Shown here: one piece after another, positions 52,879 to 60,511 of the stretch
Position numbering within the stretch: the first letter of the stretch is position 1
Layout of the letters: every line of letters starts with the position of its first letter
DNA from: an uncultured Lachnospiraceae bacterium
Lineage (GTDB): Bacteria; Bacillota; Clostridia; Lachnospirales; Lachnospiraceae
Assembly: GCA_910576975.1 (NCBI GenBank)
Contig: CAJTJY010000003.1
Span: 70,218 to 134,217, forward strand
Length of the DNA stretch: 64,000 nt
Direction of reading: 5' to 3'
The notes under the pieces: model-generated
What the model saw: the letters and a program-made list of their open reading frames with translations, nothing else
What the model was told of the DNA's origin: nothing
The model's database searches: none
Translations under genes and position numbers: made by a program

Positions 52879-52917
52879 GGATTAGGGCGTCGAAAGGTCT
52901 GAAAAGCCCTCTGGGCA
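52879..52917 (+). repeat. Repeat segment in the leader of the IMP cyclohydrolase gene
   Basis: The stretch starting GGATTAGGGCGTC resembles the left arm of the hairpin at 21444, and its end (AAAAGCCCTCTGGGCA, 52902-52917) is identical to 16 bases of the pgk leader. AGGGC/GCCCT can pair locally. I see no known purine, ZTP or guanidine riboswitch motif in the 52842-53005 leader. Confidence 0.5.
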
Positions 52918-53005
52918 AAGTTTTGTTCTACAGCAAAGGAAGAAAGTTGTGGGAAGCGAATGCCGCGGCATGGATGGCTGATAACAATACAAAGGAGGAT
53001 ATGGA

Positions 53006-53719
53006 GTGAATAGATTATCGTTGGAAGCAGAATTGAAAGGAAATACTTATCCTGGGAGAGGGATTGTAATTGGGAAATCTAAGGACGGGAAATATGCGGT
53101 GACTGCCTACTTCATTATGGGAAGAAGTGAGAACAGCAGAAACCGCATTTTTGTGGAAGAAGGAGAGGGAATTCGCACGCAAGCATTTGATCCTTCCAAA
53201 TTAAGCGATCCCAGCCTGATTATTTATGCTCCAGTACGGGTGCTTGGCAATAAGACGATTGTGACCAATGGGGATCAGACGGATACGATTTATGAACTAA
53301 TGGATCAGCAACAGACTTTTGAACAGGCGTTGCGTACTAGAAAGTTTGAGCCGGACGCTCCGAATTACACGCCTCGGATTTCCGGAATTATGCATCTGGA
53401 AAATGGTGAGTATAATTATGCCATGTCGATCTTAAAGAGCAGCAATGGAGATCCAAAATCTTGCAACCGCTATACATTTGCCTATGAGAATCCTTTAAAT
53501 GGAGAAGGGCATTTTATCCATACCTATATGGGGGATGGGAATCCCTTGCCTAGCTTCGAGGGCGAGCCAAAGCTTGTGGAACTGGATGTAGATATTGACC
53601 AGCTTGCCAGGAATATATGGGATAGCCTGAATGAAGAGAACAAGGTATCGCTGTTTGTGCGTTATATTGAAATTGAGACTGGTAAATATGAAACCCGCAT
53701 TGTAAATAAGAATCAGTAA
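53006..53719 (+). CDS. IMP cyclohydrolase, PurO type
   Basis: Closes FAICAR to IMP, the last step of purine synthesis. The 237-residue protein has the PurO pattern: NTYPGRGIVIGKS near the start, YFIMGRSENSRNR, and ending with an ENKVSLFVRYIE segment. This family was first known from archaea and replaces the cyclohydrolase half of PurH. The start is GTG 53006 with AAAGGAGGAT 6 bases before it; the ATG at 53001 is followed at once by a stop. The AICAR transformylase gene lies 48 bp downstream, so the pair performs what PurH does in most bacteria. Confidence 0.92.
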   Translation: MNRLSLEAELKGNTYPGRGIVIGKSKDGKYAVTAYFIMGRSENSRNRIFVEEGEGIRTQAFDPSKLSDPSLIIYAPVRVLGNKTIVTNGDQTDTIYELMDQQQTFEQALRTRKFEPDAPNYTPRISGIMHLENGEYNYAMSILKSSNGDPKSCNRYTFAYENPLNGEGHFIHTYMGDGNPLPSFEGEPKLVELDVDIDQLARNIWDSLNEENKVSLFVRYIEIETGKYETRIVNKNQ

Positions 53720-53767
53720 GATCAAGGAAGCTTCCTTAATGAATGGCTAGACAGAATGGAGGAAAAT

Positions 53768-54946
53768 ATGCAGGAGTTAGAATTAAAGTACGGTTGCAAC
53801 CCCAACCAGAAACCATCTAGAATCTACATGGAAGGGGGAGAGCTCCCTATCAAGGTATTAAACGGAAAGCCAGGCTATATCAATTTCTTGGATGCATTTA
53901 ACGGCTGGCAGCTCGTAAAGGAATTAAAGAAAGCCACGGGGCTTCCAGCGGCGACTTCTTTCAAACATGTCTCCCCGGCAGGCGCAGCAGTAGGCTTGCC
54001 GCTCACAGAAGTGGAGAAGAAGATCTATTGGGTGGACGATATGGATGTGGAATTTACGCCGTTAGCCAACGCCTATGCAAGAGCCAGAGGCGCAGACAGG
54101 ATGTCCTCTTTTGGAGATTTCATTTCTCTATCTGACGTTTGCGATGCAGCTACTGCCAAGATTATTAAGCGCGAGGTTTCGGACGGAGTCATTGCTCCAG
54201 GGTATGAACCTGAAGCACTTGAGATATTGAAAGCTAAGAAAAATGGTAATTATAATGTTATAGAGATAGATCCGTCATATGAGCCCGATCCCTTAGAGCG
54301 CAAGGAAGTATTTGGCATTACTTTTGAACAGGGAAGAAATGAATTAAAGATAGATAATGATTTTTTTGGAAACGTGGTGACGGAGAATACAACGATTCCT
54401 GAATCTGCAAAGATTGATTTGGCAATCGCCATGATTACTTTGAAATATACCCAATCTAATTCCGTATGTTATGCAAAAGACGGTCAGGCAATCGGCATTG
54501 GCGCCGGACAGCAGTCCCGCATTCATTGCACCCGCCTTGCAGGGCAGAAAGCGGACAATTGGTTTTTGCGTCAGGCGCCCAAAGTCCTTAATCTGCAATT
54601 TGTAGACGGTATTGCGCGTGCCGACCGGGATAACGCCATTGATCTTTATATTGGGGAAGAATATATGGATCTCTTGGCGGACGGGGCATGGGAGAAGACT
54701 TTTAAAGTAAAGCCGGAGATTTTTACTAGAGAGGAGAAGCGTGCCTGGCTGGATCAGATGACAGGAGTTGCTTTGGGATCTGATGCATTTTTCCCGTTTG
54801 GAGATAATATTGAGCGTGCCCATAAGAGCGGCGTTTCCTATGTGGCAGAACCTGGCGGTTCCATCCGTGATGACCATGTGATTGCGACCTGCAATAAATA
54901 TCATATGGCTATGTGCTTTACGGGAATCCGTTTGTTCCATCATTAA
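53768..54946 (+). CDS. AICAR transformylase (stand-alone, PurH C-terminal homologue)
   Basis: A 392-residue phosphoribosylaminoimidazolecarboxamide formyltransferase that adds a formyl group from 10-formyl-tetrahydrofolate. It matches the transformylase half of PurH: KYGCNPNQKPSR, the Lys-His pair in TSFKHVSPAGAAVGLP, and GAGQQSRIHCTRLA. The N-terminal cyclohydrolase domain is absent, its role taken by the upstream PurO-type gene. GGAGGA lies before ATG 53768. The next operon follows after 128 bp. Confidence 0.94.
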   Translation: MQELELKYGCNPNQKPSRIYMEGGELPIKVLNGKPGYINFLDAFNGWQLVKELKKATGLPAATSFKHVSPAGAAVGLPLTEVEKKIYWVDDMDVEFTPLANAYARARGADRMSSFGDFISLSDVCDAATAKIIKREVSDGVIAPGYEPEALEILKAKKNGNYNVIEIDPSYEPDPLERKEVFGITFEQGRNELKIDNDFFGNVVTENTTIPESAKIDLAIAMITLKYTQSNSVCYAKDGQAIGIGAGQQSRIHCTRLAGQKADNWFLRQAPKVLNLQFVDGIARADRDNAIDLYIGEEYMDLLADGAWEKTFKVKPEIFTREEKRAWLDQMTGVALGSDAFFPFGDNIERAHKSGVSYVAEPGGSIRDDHVIATCNKYHMAMCFTGIRLFHH

Positions 54947-54966
54947 TGAAAGAAGAGCGGCTGATC

Positions 54967-55012
54967 AAGGGGACTGTTTCCATGCAGAGATGTTTTGGGG
55001 CAGTCTCTTTGC
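54967..55012 (+). terminator. Weak hairpin before the SPFH-TIR operon
   Basis: AAGGGGACTG pairs with CAGTCTCTTT with two G-T pairs around a long loop; the T run is poor. I see no strong promoter in the 54947-55074 gap, so the next operon may depend partly on readthrough. Confidence 0.4.
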
Positions 55013-55074
55013 CATTTGCAGCAGCACATAACTGCCTTTATGTGTTGAAAAACGCACGGAATGGAGGAATTTAT

Positions 55075-56340
55075 ATGGCAAAGATAGCAGACGTTATCAA
55101 ATATGAAGGAGATAACAGTACTTTTATTTGGAAGCATCCAATCGAAGATTTTAACGCATTGACCCAACTAGTAGTACATGAGTCCCAGGAAGCAATTTTC
55201 TTTCGGGATGGTCAAGCGCTGGATTTGTTCGGACCTGGAAGGTATACCTTGGAGAGCCAGAACATTCCCTTGCTCGGCAGGATATTGAATCGGATCACAG
55301 GAGATCAGACACCGTTTCACTGCGAGGTTTATTTTATCAATAAGACAGAGCAGATGTCTTTGAAGTGGGGCACGGATAGTAAAGTTCAGTACATAGAGCC
55401 AATTTATGGCTTTCCAGTTTCCATTGGCGCTTGTGGGGAATTGAGCCTGCGCGTGGAGGACTCCAGGAAGCTCTTATTAAAGCTTGTGGGGACTGAGAGC
55501 GTTTTGGGACAACAGCAGTTAATCAGCCACTTTCGAGCGTTTCTTATGACCAGGGTGAAAACTTATATCGCGCATTTCATGAAAGAGAATGCTGTCAGCA
55601 TTTTTGAAGTTGATGAACATCTTGTGGAATTTTCAGATGCGTTAAAAGGCATGCTTTCAGGTGATTTTGCCGATTACGGCGTATCTTTGGAGCGTTTCTT
55701 TGTAACAACCATCTTAAAGCCGGATGGCGAGCGTCAGTATGAAACCTTTAAGGAGCTGCATTTTCGTCAATATTCAGAAGTTGCAGAAGCAAAGCTGAGG
55801 CAGCAGGTGGGGATTATTGACCAACAGACCCAGGCACAGCAGATGATCATTGAATCTCAGGCAATGGCGGCAAAGCGTGCACAGGAAGGCTATACTTATC
55901 AGCAGGAACGAGGCTTTGACGTGGCATCTCAGGTTGCGCAGAATGAGGCTGTGGGGCAGTTTACGAACATGGGCCTCGGGTTTGGGACTATGGCAGGCGT
56001 AGGCGGCGCTGTGGGCGGCATGGTAAGCAATATGATCGGGGACGCCCTGGATGGCACTGCTGCGACATTTCAACAGCGTTCCCAGGAGGGCGTTTGCGCA
56101 AATTGTGGCAAGCCGTTACCAGAACATGCCAAATTTTGCATGGAATGCGGCTGTAAAGTAGAACAATCCAAAGATGCTGAAATAATATGCCCGGTCTGCG
56201 GCAAGGCAACTGCAAAGGGGAAATTCTGTATGGAATGCGGCGCTCCCCTTGTAAATAAATGTCCGGGATGTGGCGCAACGCTTCAGGAACATGCAAAATT
56301 CTGCATGGAATGTGGCAGGAGCCTTACTCCTGAAAATTAA
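55075..56340 (+). CDS. SPFH-domain protein with three C-terminal zinc ribbons
   Basis: A 421-residue protein without a transmembrane helix at its start. The SPFH (prohibitin/flotillin-like) domain covers about 20-240 and is of the YdjI type (WKHPIEDFNALTQLVVHESQ, then FGPGRYTLES). A helical Gln-rich part and a Gly-rich stretch (about 300-330) follow. The C-terminus has three CxxC zinc ribbons: CANCG/CMECG, CPVCG/CMECG and CPGCG/CMECG. GGAGGA precedes ATG 55075; the upstream frame extension overlaps purine gene sequence and is rejected. It heads a three-gene cassette with a membrane protein and a TIR protein. In B. subtilis a YdjI-type protein works with membrane partners to recruit PspA; a like role here is inference. 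Confidence 0.88.
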   Translation: MAKIADVIKYEGDNSTFIWKHPIEDFNALTQLVVHESQEAIFFRDGQALDLFGPGRYTLESQNIPLLGRILNRITGDQTPFHCEVYFINKTEQMSLKWGTDSKVQYIEPIYGFPVSIGACGELSLRVEDSRKLLLKLVGTESVLGQQQLISHFRAFLMTRVKTYIAHFMKENAVSIFEVDEHLVEFSDALKGMLSGDFADYGVSLERFFVTTILKPDGERQYETFKELHFRQYSEVAEAKLRQQVGIIDQQTQAQQMIIESQAMAAKRAQEGYTYQQERGFDVASQVAQNEAVGQFTNMGLGFGTMAGVGGAVGGMVSNMIGDALDGTAATFQQRSQEGVCANCGKPLPEHAKFCMECGCKVEQSKDAEIICPVCGKATAKGKFCMECGAPLVNKCPGCGATLQEHAKFCMECGRSLTPEN

Positions 56341-56406
56341 TGTTCGGATAGAGCTTGGAAATCATGGAGATATGTCAGAATCAACTTGGAAACGGAGGGA
56401 TAGAGG

Positions 56407-57105
56407 ATGAAACAGGGATTTAAATTTTATATGGCGATATGGGCGGTGTTTTTGATTTTCTTTCATGTCATTGTGTTTGTCATGCCAAGAGAGGGTGGAA
56501 TACAGAGGGCTGGCGCTTCGTTTTGGCTTGGATATGTCTTGATTCTGGCTGCGTTTTTGGGGCATCTTGCCTGTGCCTGGCGAGCGTTGCGGCAGGAATG
56601 CAAAAGAAAATTGTTTTACCATGTACCGATAGTCACGATAAGCTATGCAGGTCTTTTTGTCTCGGTAGCGGCGGGGGCTTTCTGCATGGCGATTCCTGAT
56701 TTTCCTATATGGGCAGGAATCCTGGTTTGCGCGGCAGTGTCTGCATTTACAGCGGTATCTGTGTTGAAAGCTGCGGCAGTGGCGGAGCTGGTACAAGACA
56801 TGGATGGCAAAAACAAGCAGAGAACGTTGTTCTTGCGTTCTCTTACCGTGGATGCTGAGAGCCTTCTTGCACATGCTGCTGTGCCAGAATTGAAAAAAAC
56901 GCTGCAGGAAGTGTATGAGGCGGTGCGTTATAGCGATCCAATGAGTCATGGAGCCCTTGCGGGAGTGGAAGGGCAGATTACGGTGAAATTTTCTGAGCTA
57001 TCGAAAGCGGTGGATGCGCAAGAGCCAGAGGCGGCTGAGCGTGCTGCCGAGGAACTGAAGGTTTTGCTGAGCGATAGAAATAAGAAGTGTAAATTACTCA
57101 AGTAG
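56407..57105 (+). CDS. Four-helix membrane protein of the SPFH-TIR cassette
   Basis: A 232-residue protein of unknown family. About four hydrophobic helices fill residues 5-130, arranged as two hairpins, and the last 100 residues form a charged, soluble helical tail (from about 138) likely in the cytosol. The tail is rich in Ala and Glu (ELSKAVDAQEPEAAERAAEE) and could dimerise. CGGAGGGATAG precedes the ATG. It sits 66 bp after the SPFH gene and 15 bp before the TIR gene, so it is probably a membrane partner of both. Confidence 0.75.
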   Translation: MKQGFKFYMAIWAVFLIFFHVIVFVMPREGGIQRAGASFWLGYVLILAAFLGHLACAWRALRQECKRKLFYHVPIVTISYAGLFVSVAAGAFCMAIPDFPIWAGILVCAAVSAFTAVSVLKAAAVAELVQDMDGKNKQRTLFLRSLTVDAESLLAHAAVPELKKTLQEVYEAVRYSDPMSHGALAGVEGQITVKFSELSKAVDAQEPEAAERAAEELKVLLSDRNKKCKLLK

Positions 57106-57120
57106 AAGGGGACTGGATGT

Positions 57121-59634
57121 ATGTCGATGTTTAAATGCAAGATGTGCGGCGGCACGTTGGAAATTCAGCAGGGCATGACAGTGGCAGAATGTGAATATTG
57201 CGGCACGAAACAGACGCTGCCTAGACTGGATGATGATAAAAAAACAAATCTCTATGACCGGGCGAACCATTTCCGGCGCAATGGCGAATTTGACAAGGCG
57301 ATGGCAATTTATGAACAGATACTAAATGAGGACAATACGGATGCGGAAGCATATTGGTCTTTGGTACTTGGGCGTTATGGCATTGAGTATGTGGAAGATC
57401 CTGTCACACATAGGCGGATTCCTACGGTAAATCGTACCCAGCTTACATCAATTTTTGCAGATGAGGATTATAAGGCGGCATTGCAGTATGCAGATGGTTA
57501 TCAGCGCAGAGTTTATGAAGCGGAGGCAAAAGAAATCGACGATATCCAGAAAGGGATTTTGGACATTTCCAGGCAGGAAGAGCCTTTTGACGTATTTATC
57601 TGTTATAAGGAGAAAGATCAGGCAGGAGGAAGGACCCAGGATTCGGTACTCGCCAATGATCTGTATTATGAGTTGACGGAGGCAGGATTCAAAGTATTTT
57701 TTGCCAGGATTACTTTGGAAAATAAATTGGGCAGCGCCTACGAGCCATATATTTTTGCAGCTTTGAACTCTGCAAAAGTCATGGTGGTCTTAGGGACGAA
57801 GCCAGAATATTTCAAAGCGGTATGGGTCAAAAATGAATGGTTCCGTTATTTGTCCCTGATTCGCAATGGTGCAAAGAAGGTGCTGATTCCTGCATATAAA
57901 GGCATGGATCCTTATGACTTGCCGGAGGAGTTTTCTCATCTTCAGTCCCAGGACATGTCCCAGCTTGGATTTTTGCAGGATTTGATCCGGGGAATTAAGA
58001 AGATTCTTAATGCTGGGACTGCAGGAGAGGGAGAAACGACGCAACCATTGTCTGCTTCGGAGACTCCTCAGACCGCCCCGCTTCTGAAACGTGTCTTCCT
58101 GTTTCTGGAGGACGGGGAATGGAGCAGTGCAGACGAGTACTGTGAAAAAGTCCTGGATTTAGATCCGGAAAATGCCCAGGCTTATCTGGGCAAGCTGATG
58201 GCTGAACTAAGAGTTAGCAAACAGGAGCGCCTTGCAGACTGCGACCAGCCTTTTGATAACGATAATAACTATAAAAAGATTCTGCGGTTTGCAGATCAGC
58301 AACTAAAGCAAACGGTGCAAGGCTATCTCTCGGACATAAATCAGAGAAATGAAAATCAGCGTCTGCAGGACGTTTATCAGAATGGTGTTTCTAAAATGGA
58401 TACCGCTTCTAAAGAAGAGGAGTATTTGGAGGCGGCACAGATTTTTCAGAGTATTTCAGGGTATGAGAATGCTAGCGCTCTTGCAGATGAATGTATTTCC
58501 AAAGCGGAGGTCATTCAAAAGGATAGGGACTATCAGTGCGGCTGCGTCAAGATAGAAGAGTATTATGCCCTGGTTCATGAGAATGGTTACAGTTGTGATG
58601 ATGATCAGCCGTTAATTTTGGTGGAAGCTGCCATGGAAGCTTTTCAAAATTGTTTTGATTGGAAAGATGCAGCGGAAAAGATTACGTTATGCCAAAATGA
58701 GATTCAGATCATCAAGAGGAAGCAGCAAGAAGACCGCTTGGAACAAGCGCGCAGGGAACAGGAAAGAAAGCTGAAAGAAAAGAGGCGTGCAAAGAGGGGC
58801 AAGATTTTGAAATTGTCTATTGCGGCATTCTTTCTTGCAGTGGCTGCATATACAATTTTTTATTCCTCTCGAATTGTGCCAGGACAAAAATATCAGCAGG
58901 CAATGAAAGCAGTGGAATCGAAGGATTATGAGGCGGCGGTTGACTTGCTGGAACAAGCTGGAACATATCAAGACAGTAAAGAACAGTTAGAATTAGCGAT
59001 TCAGAAATTAGAAAACTTGAGGCGCAAAAAAATCAAAAAGGCAAAGTCAGGAGATACGGTTTATTTTGGGAGATATCCAGAAGAAGTTTTAAAGGGTCAT
59101 GAAATGGTGGAGTGGATCGTGCTTGATAAAAAGAAAAACAAACTGCTCCTGCTCAGTAAGCATTGTCCAGGTGAAGAGCTGTTTGATGTGACAATGGACA
59201 ATGAAGGCGTCTGGGAAAATTCTTCGATTCGCAATTGGTTAAATAGTGAATTCTTGACGGAAACCTTTGCGGATGATGAGAGAAAAGCTATTTCTAAATC
59301 AAAAATAAAAAATTATTCACTGGATGATTCAGGGAAAGAAATAGATAACAGTAGTACAAAGGACAGCGTATTTTTTCTGAGCGTGGAAGAAGTGAAGCGG
59401 TATTTTCCCGAAGAAACAGACCGAAAAGCGAGTAGAATCAAACCTAGAGCCTCTGCAGTGGAAACCGGAGGGTTTTGCGAGTGGATGTTGCGAACGGGTT
59501 ATGAAACATCTTACGATAATGACAGGGTAGTATATGTCGACAAACATGGAATAATCAAAATGAGGGGATCTTGGGTAAGTAATTTCGATTATTTCCGTCC
59601 TGCATTATGGGTGGATGTAAAAAAGCTTAAGTAG
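57121..59634 (+). CDS. TIR-domain protein: zinc ribbon - TIR - TPR - membrane helix - DUF6273
   Basis: An 837-residue multidomain protein. An N-terminal zinc ribbon (CKMC and CEYC, residues 6-27) is followed by a helical repeat region (about 40-130) and a TIR domain (about 156-297). The TIR begins EPFDVFICYKEKD and has Glu239 in AVWVKNEW, which aligns with the catalytic Glu of NAD-cleaving TIRs. TPR-like repeats follow (about 325-530), then a basic coiled segment, one membrane helix (about 561-582), another short repeat, and a DUF6273 domain (about 642-837, YFGRYPEE and EWIVLDKKKNKLLLLS). By the positive-inside pattern the TIR is cytosolic and DUF6273 faces outside. It would be a one-piece receptor-effector. 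Activity is inferred, not shown. Confidence 0.87.
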   Translation: MSMFKCKMCGGTLEIQQGMTVAECEYCGTKQTLPRLDDDKKTNLYDRANHFRRNGEFDKAMAIYEQILNEDNTDAEAYWSLVLGRYGIEYVEDPVTHRRIPTVNRTQLTSIFADEDYKAALQYADGYQRRVYEAEAKEIDDIQKGILDISRQEEPFDVFICYKEKDQAGGRTQDSVLANDLYYELTEAGFKVFFARITLENKLGSAYEPYIFAALNSAKVMVVLGTKPEYFKAVWVKNEWFRYLSLIRNGAKKVLIPAYKGMDPYDLPEEFSHLQSQDMSQLGFLQDLIRGIKKILNAGTAGEGETTQPLSASETPQTAPLLKRVFLFLEDGEWSSADEYCEKVLDLDPENAQAYLGKLMAELRVSKQERLADCDQPFDNDNNYKKILRFADQQLKQTVQGYLSDINQRNENQRLQDVYQNGVSKMDTASKEEEYLEAAQIFQSISGYENASALADECISKAEVIQKDRDYQCGCVKIEEYYALVHENGYSCDDDQPLILVEAAMEAFQNCFDWKDAAEKITLCQNEIQIIKRKQQEDRLEQARREQERKLKEKRRAKRGKILKLSIAAFFLAVAAYTIFYSSRIVPGQKYQQAMKAVESKDYEAAVDLLEQAGTYQDSKEQLELAIQKLENLRRKKIKKAKSGDTVYFGRYPEEVLKGHEMVEWIVLDKKKNKLLLLSKHCPGEELFDVTMDNEGVWENSSIRNWLNSEFLTETFADDERKAISKSKIKNYSLDDSGKEIDNSSTKDSVFFLSVEEVKRYFPEETDRKASRIKPRASAVETGGFCEWMLRTGYETSYDNDRVVYVDKHGIIKMRGSWVSNFDYFRPALWVDVKKLK

Positions 59635-59698
59635 CTAATCTATGTTCCACTTTTTTATCCATCCGGTTGCTGCTCATCGCTGGCTCAAAAGTGTTTTT

Positions 59699-59745
59699 AA
59701 GGGGCTGTTTGGAACTATCATTTTCCTACAGCCTCTTTCTTTTTG
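59699..59745. terminator. Terminator after the TIR gene, possibly bidirectional
   Basis: AAGGGGCTGT pairs with ACAGCCTCTTT through G-T pairs, followed by CTTTTT. The convergent coiled-coil gene ends at 59751, so the element may serve both. Confidence 0.7.
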
Positions 59746-59750
59746 ATAAA

Positions 59751-60248
59751 CTAATCTTGGCAGTTTAGCTTCCCCTTGATTCCTTCAATCTCCTTTTCCA
59801 AATCTTCCAGCTTGTATTTAAAACCTGAAATTTGTATGTTTTGCAACGCAGATCTATCCTCTTTAAAAGAAGCCTGATTCAGCCTGCGGACAAGGGCGGC
59901 GTGGTGTTCCGTAAGTAATTGCAGTTCCTGGCGATTTTGGGTTTCAAGTAAAAAATTCAAATCCATATCTAGGACACGCTGTCTTAATTCAGAGATATCG
60001 AAGCTCAGTTTTGTAATATCTGTTTTCAAATCAGCCATATCGGCCTTTAATTCCGAAATATCTGTTTTTAATTTCCCGGCATTGTTTTTTAAGTCGGTGA
60101 TATCGGTATCCAGACCCGAAATGTCTGTTTCTAAATGCCTTACAGTTTGCTTTAATTTAGCGATGCCTTGATTGATAGGTTGAAAATTTTCTTCTATTTT
60201 TTGGTCTATTTTATCTGTTATGGCATGCAATAACGCATGATCTGTCAT
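59751..60248 (-). CDS. Coiled-coil protein with heptad repeats
   Basis: A 165-residue, probably soluble and rod-like protein. Residues about 38-95 are eight successive seven-residue units with a hydrophobic-Asp-Ile pattern (such as GLDTDIT, KLKTDIS, DLKTDIT), an ideal coiled coil. The last 60 residues form another helix pair (ISGFKYKLEDLEKEIEGIKG). There is no enzyme motif or membrane helix. GAAGGAGCG precedes the minus-strand ATG. It converges with the TIR operon. I do not recognise the family; DNA recombination- or tail-like coiled coils look superficially similar. Confidence 0.78.
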   Translation of the reverse strand: MTDHALLHAITDKIDQKIEENFQPINQGIAKLKQTVRHLETDISGLDTDITDLKNNAGKLKTDISELKADMADLKTDITKLSFDISELRQRVLDMDLNFLLETQNRQELQLLTEHHAALVRRLNQASFKEDRSALQNIQISGFKYKLEDLEKEIEGIKGKLNCQD

Positions 60249-60280
60249 GATATCACGCTCCTTCGTATAACTGTTATATT

Positions 60281-60309
60281 AGTATAGCACAGTGACAGTA
60301 CAAAGTCTA
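60281..60309 (-). promoter_or_regulatory. Promoter of the coiled-coil gene
   Basis: On the minus strand TAGACT (60304-60309), 17 bp, and TATACT (60281-60286) with an extended TGC ahead of the -10. The rest of the 263-bp gap to the DedA gene is AT-rich with a loose GAAGCTGC/GCAGCTT hairpin (about 60332-60392) and no clear second promoter. Confidence 0.55.
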
Positions 60310-60511
60310 GAAAAGCATTTTTGAAAAATGAAGCTGCATATTTGAAACAAAACCTGTTTATGTTTCGTTATATGTTATGAAAGCAGCTTTTGGCACCAAA
60401 GGATCACATTACAAAATCGTAAGAAATTCTTATGCTTTTTGCAAGAATAATGAAAGGCTGCGCTGGTAAAATAAATGTTAGCAACAAAAGATCAGAAACG
60501 GAGGAGATGCC

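Noticed and set aside
52842..53005. Possible purine, ZTP or guanidine riboswitch before the IMP cyclohydrolase gene
   Set aside because: The position is tempting and GCCCTCTGGGCA recalls part of the ZTP motif, but the other conserved segments of these classes are absent, so I only report the shared 16-mer and hairpin.
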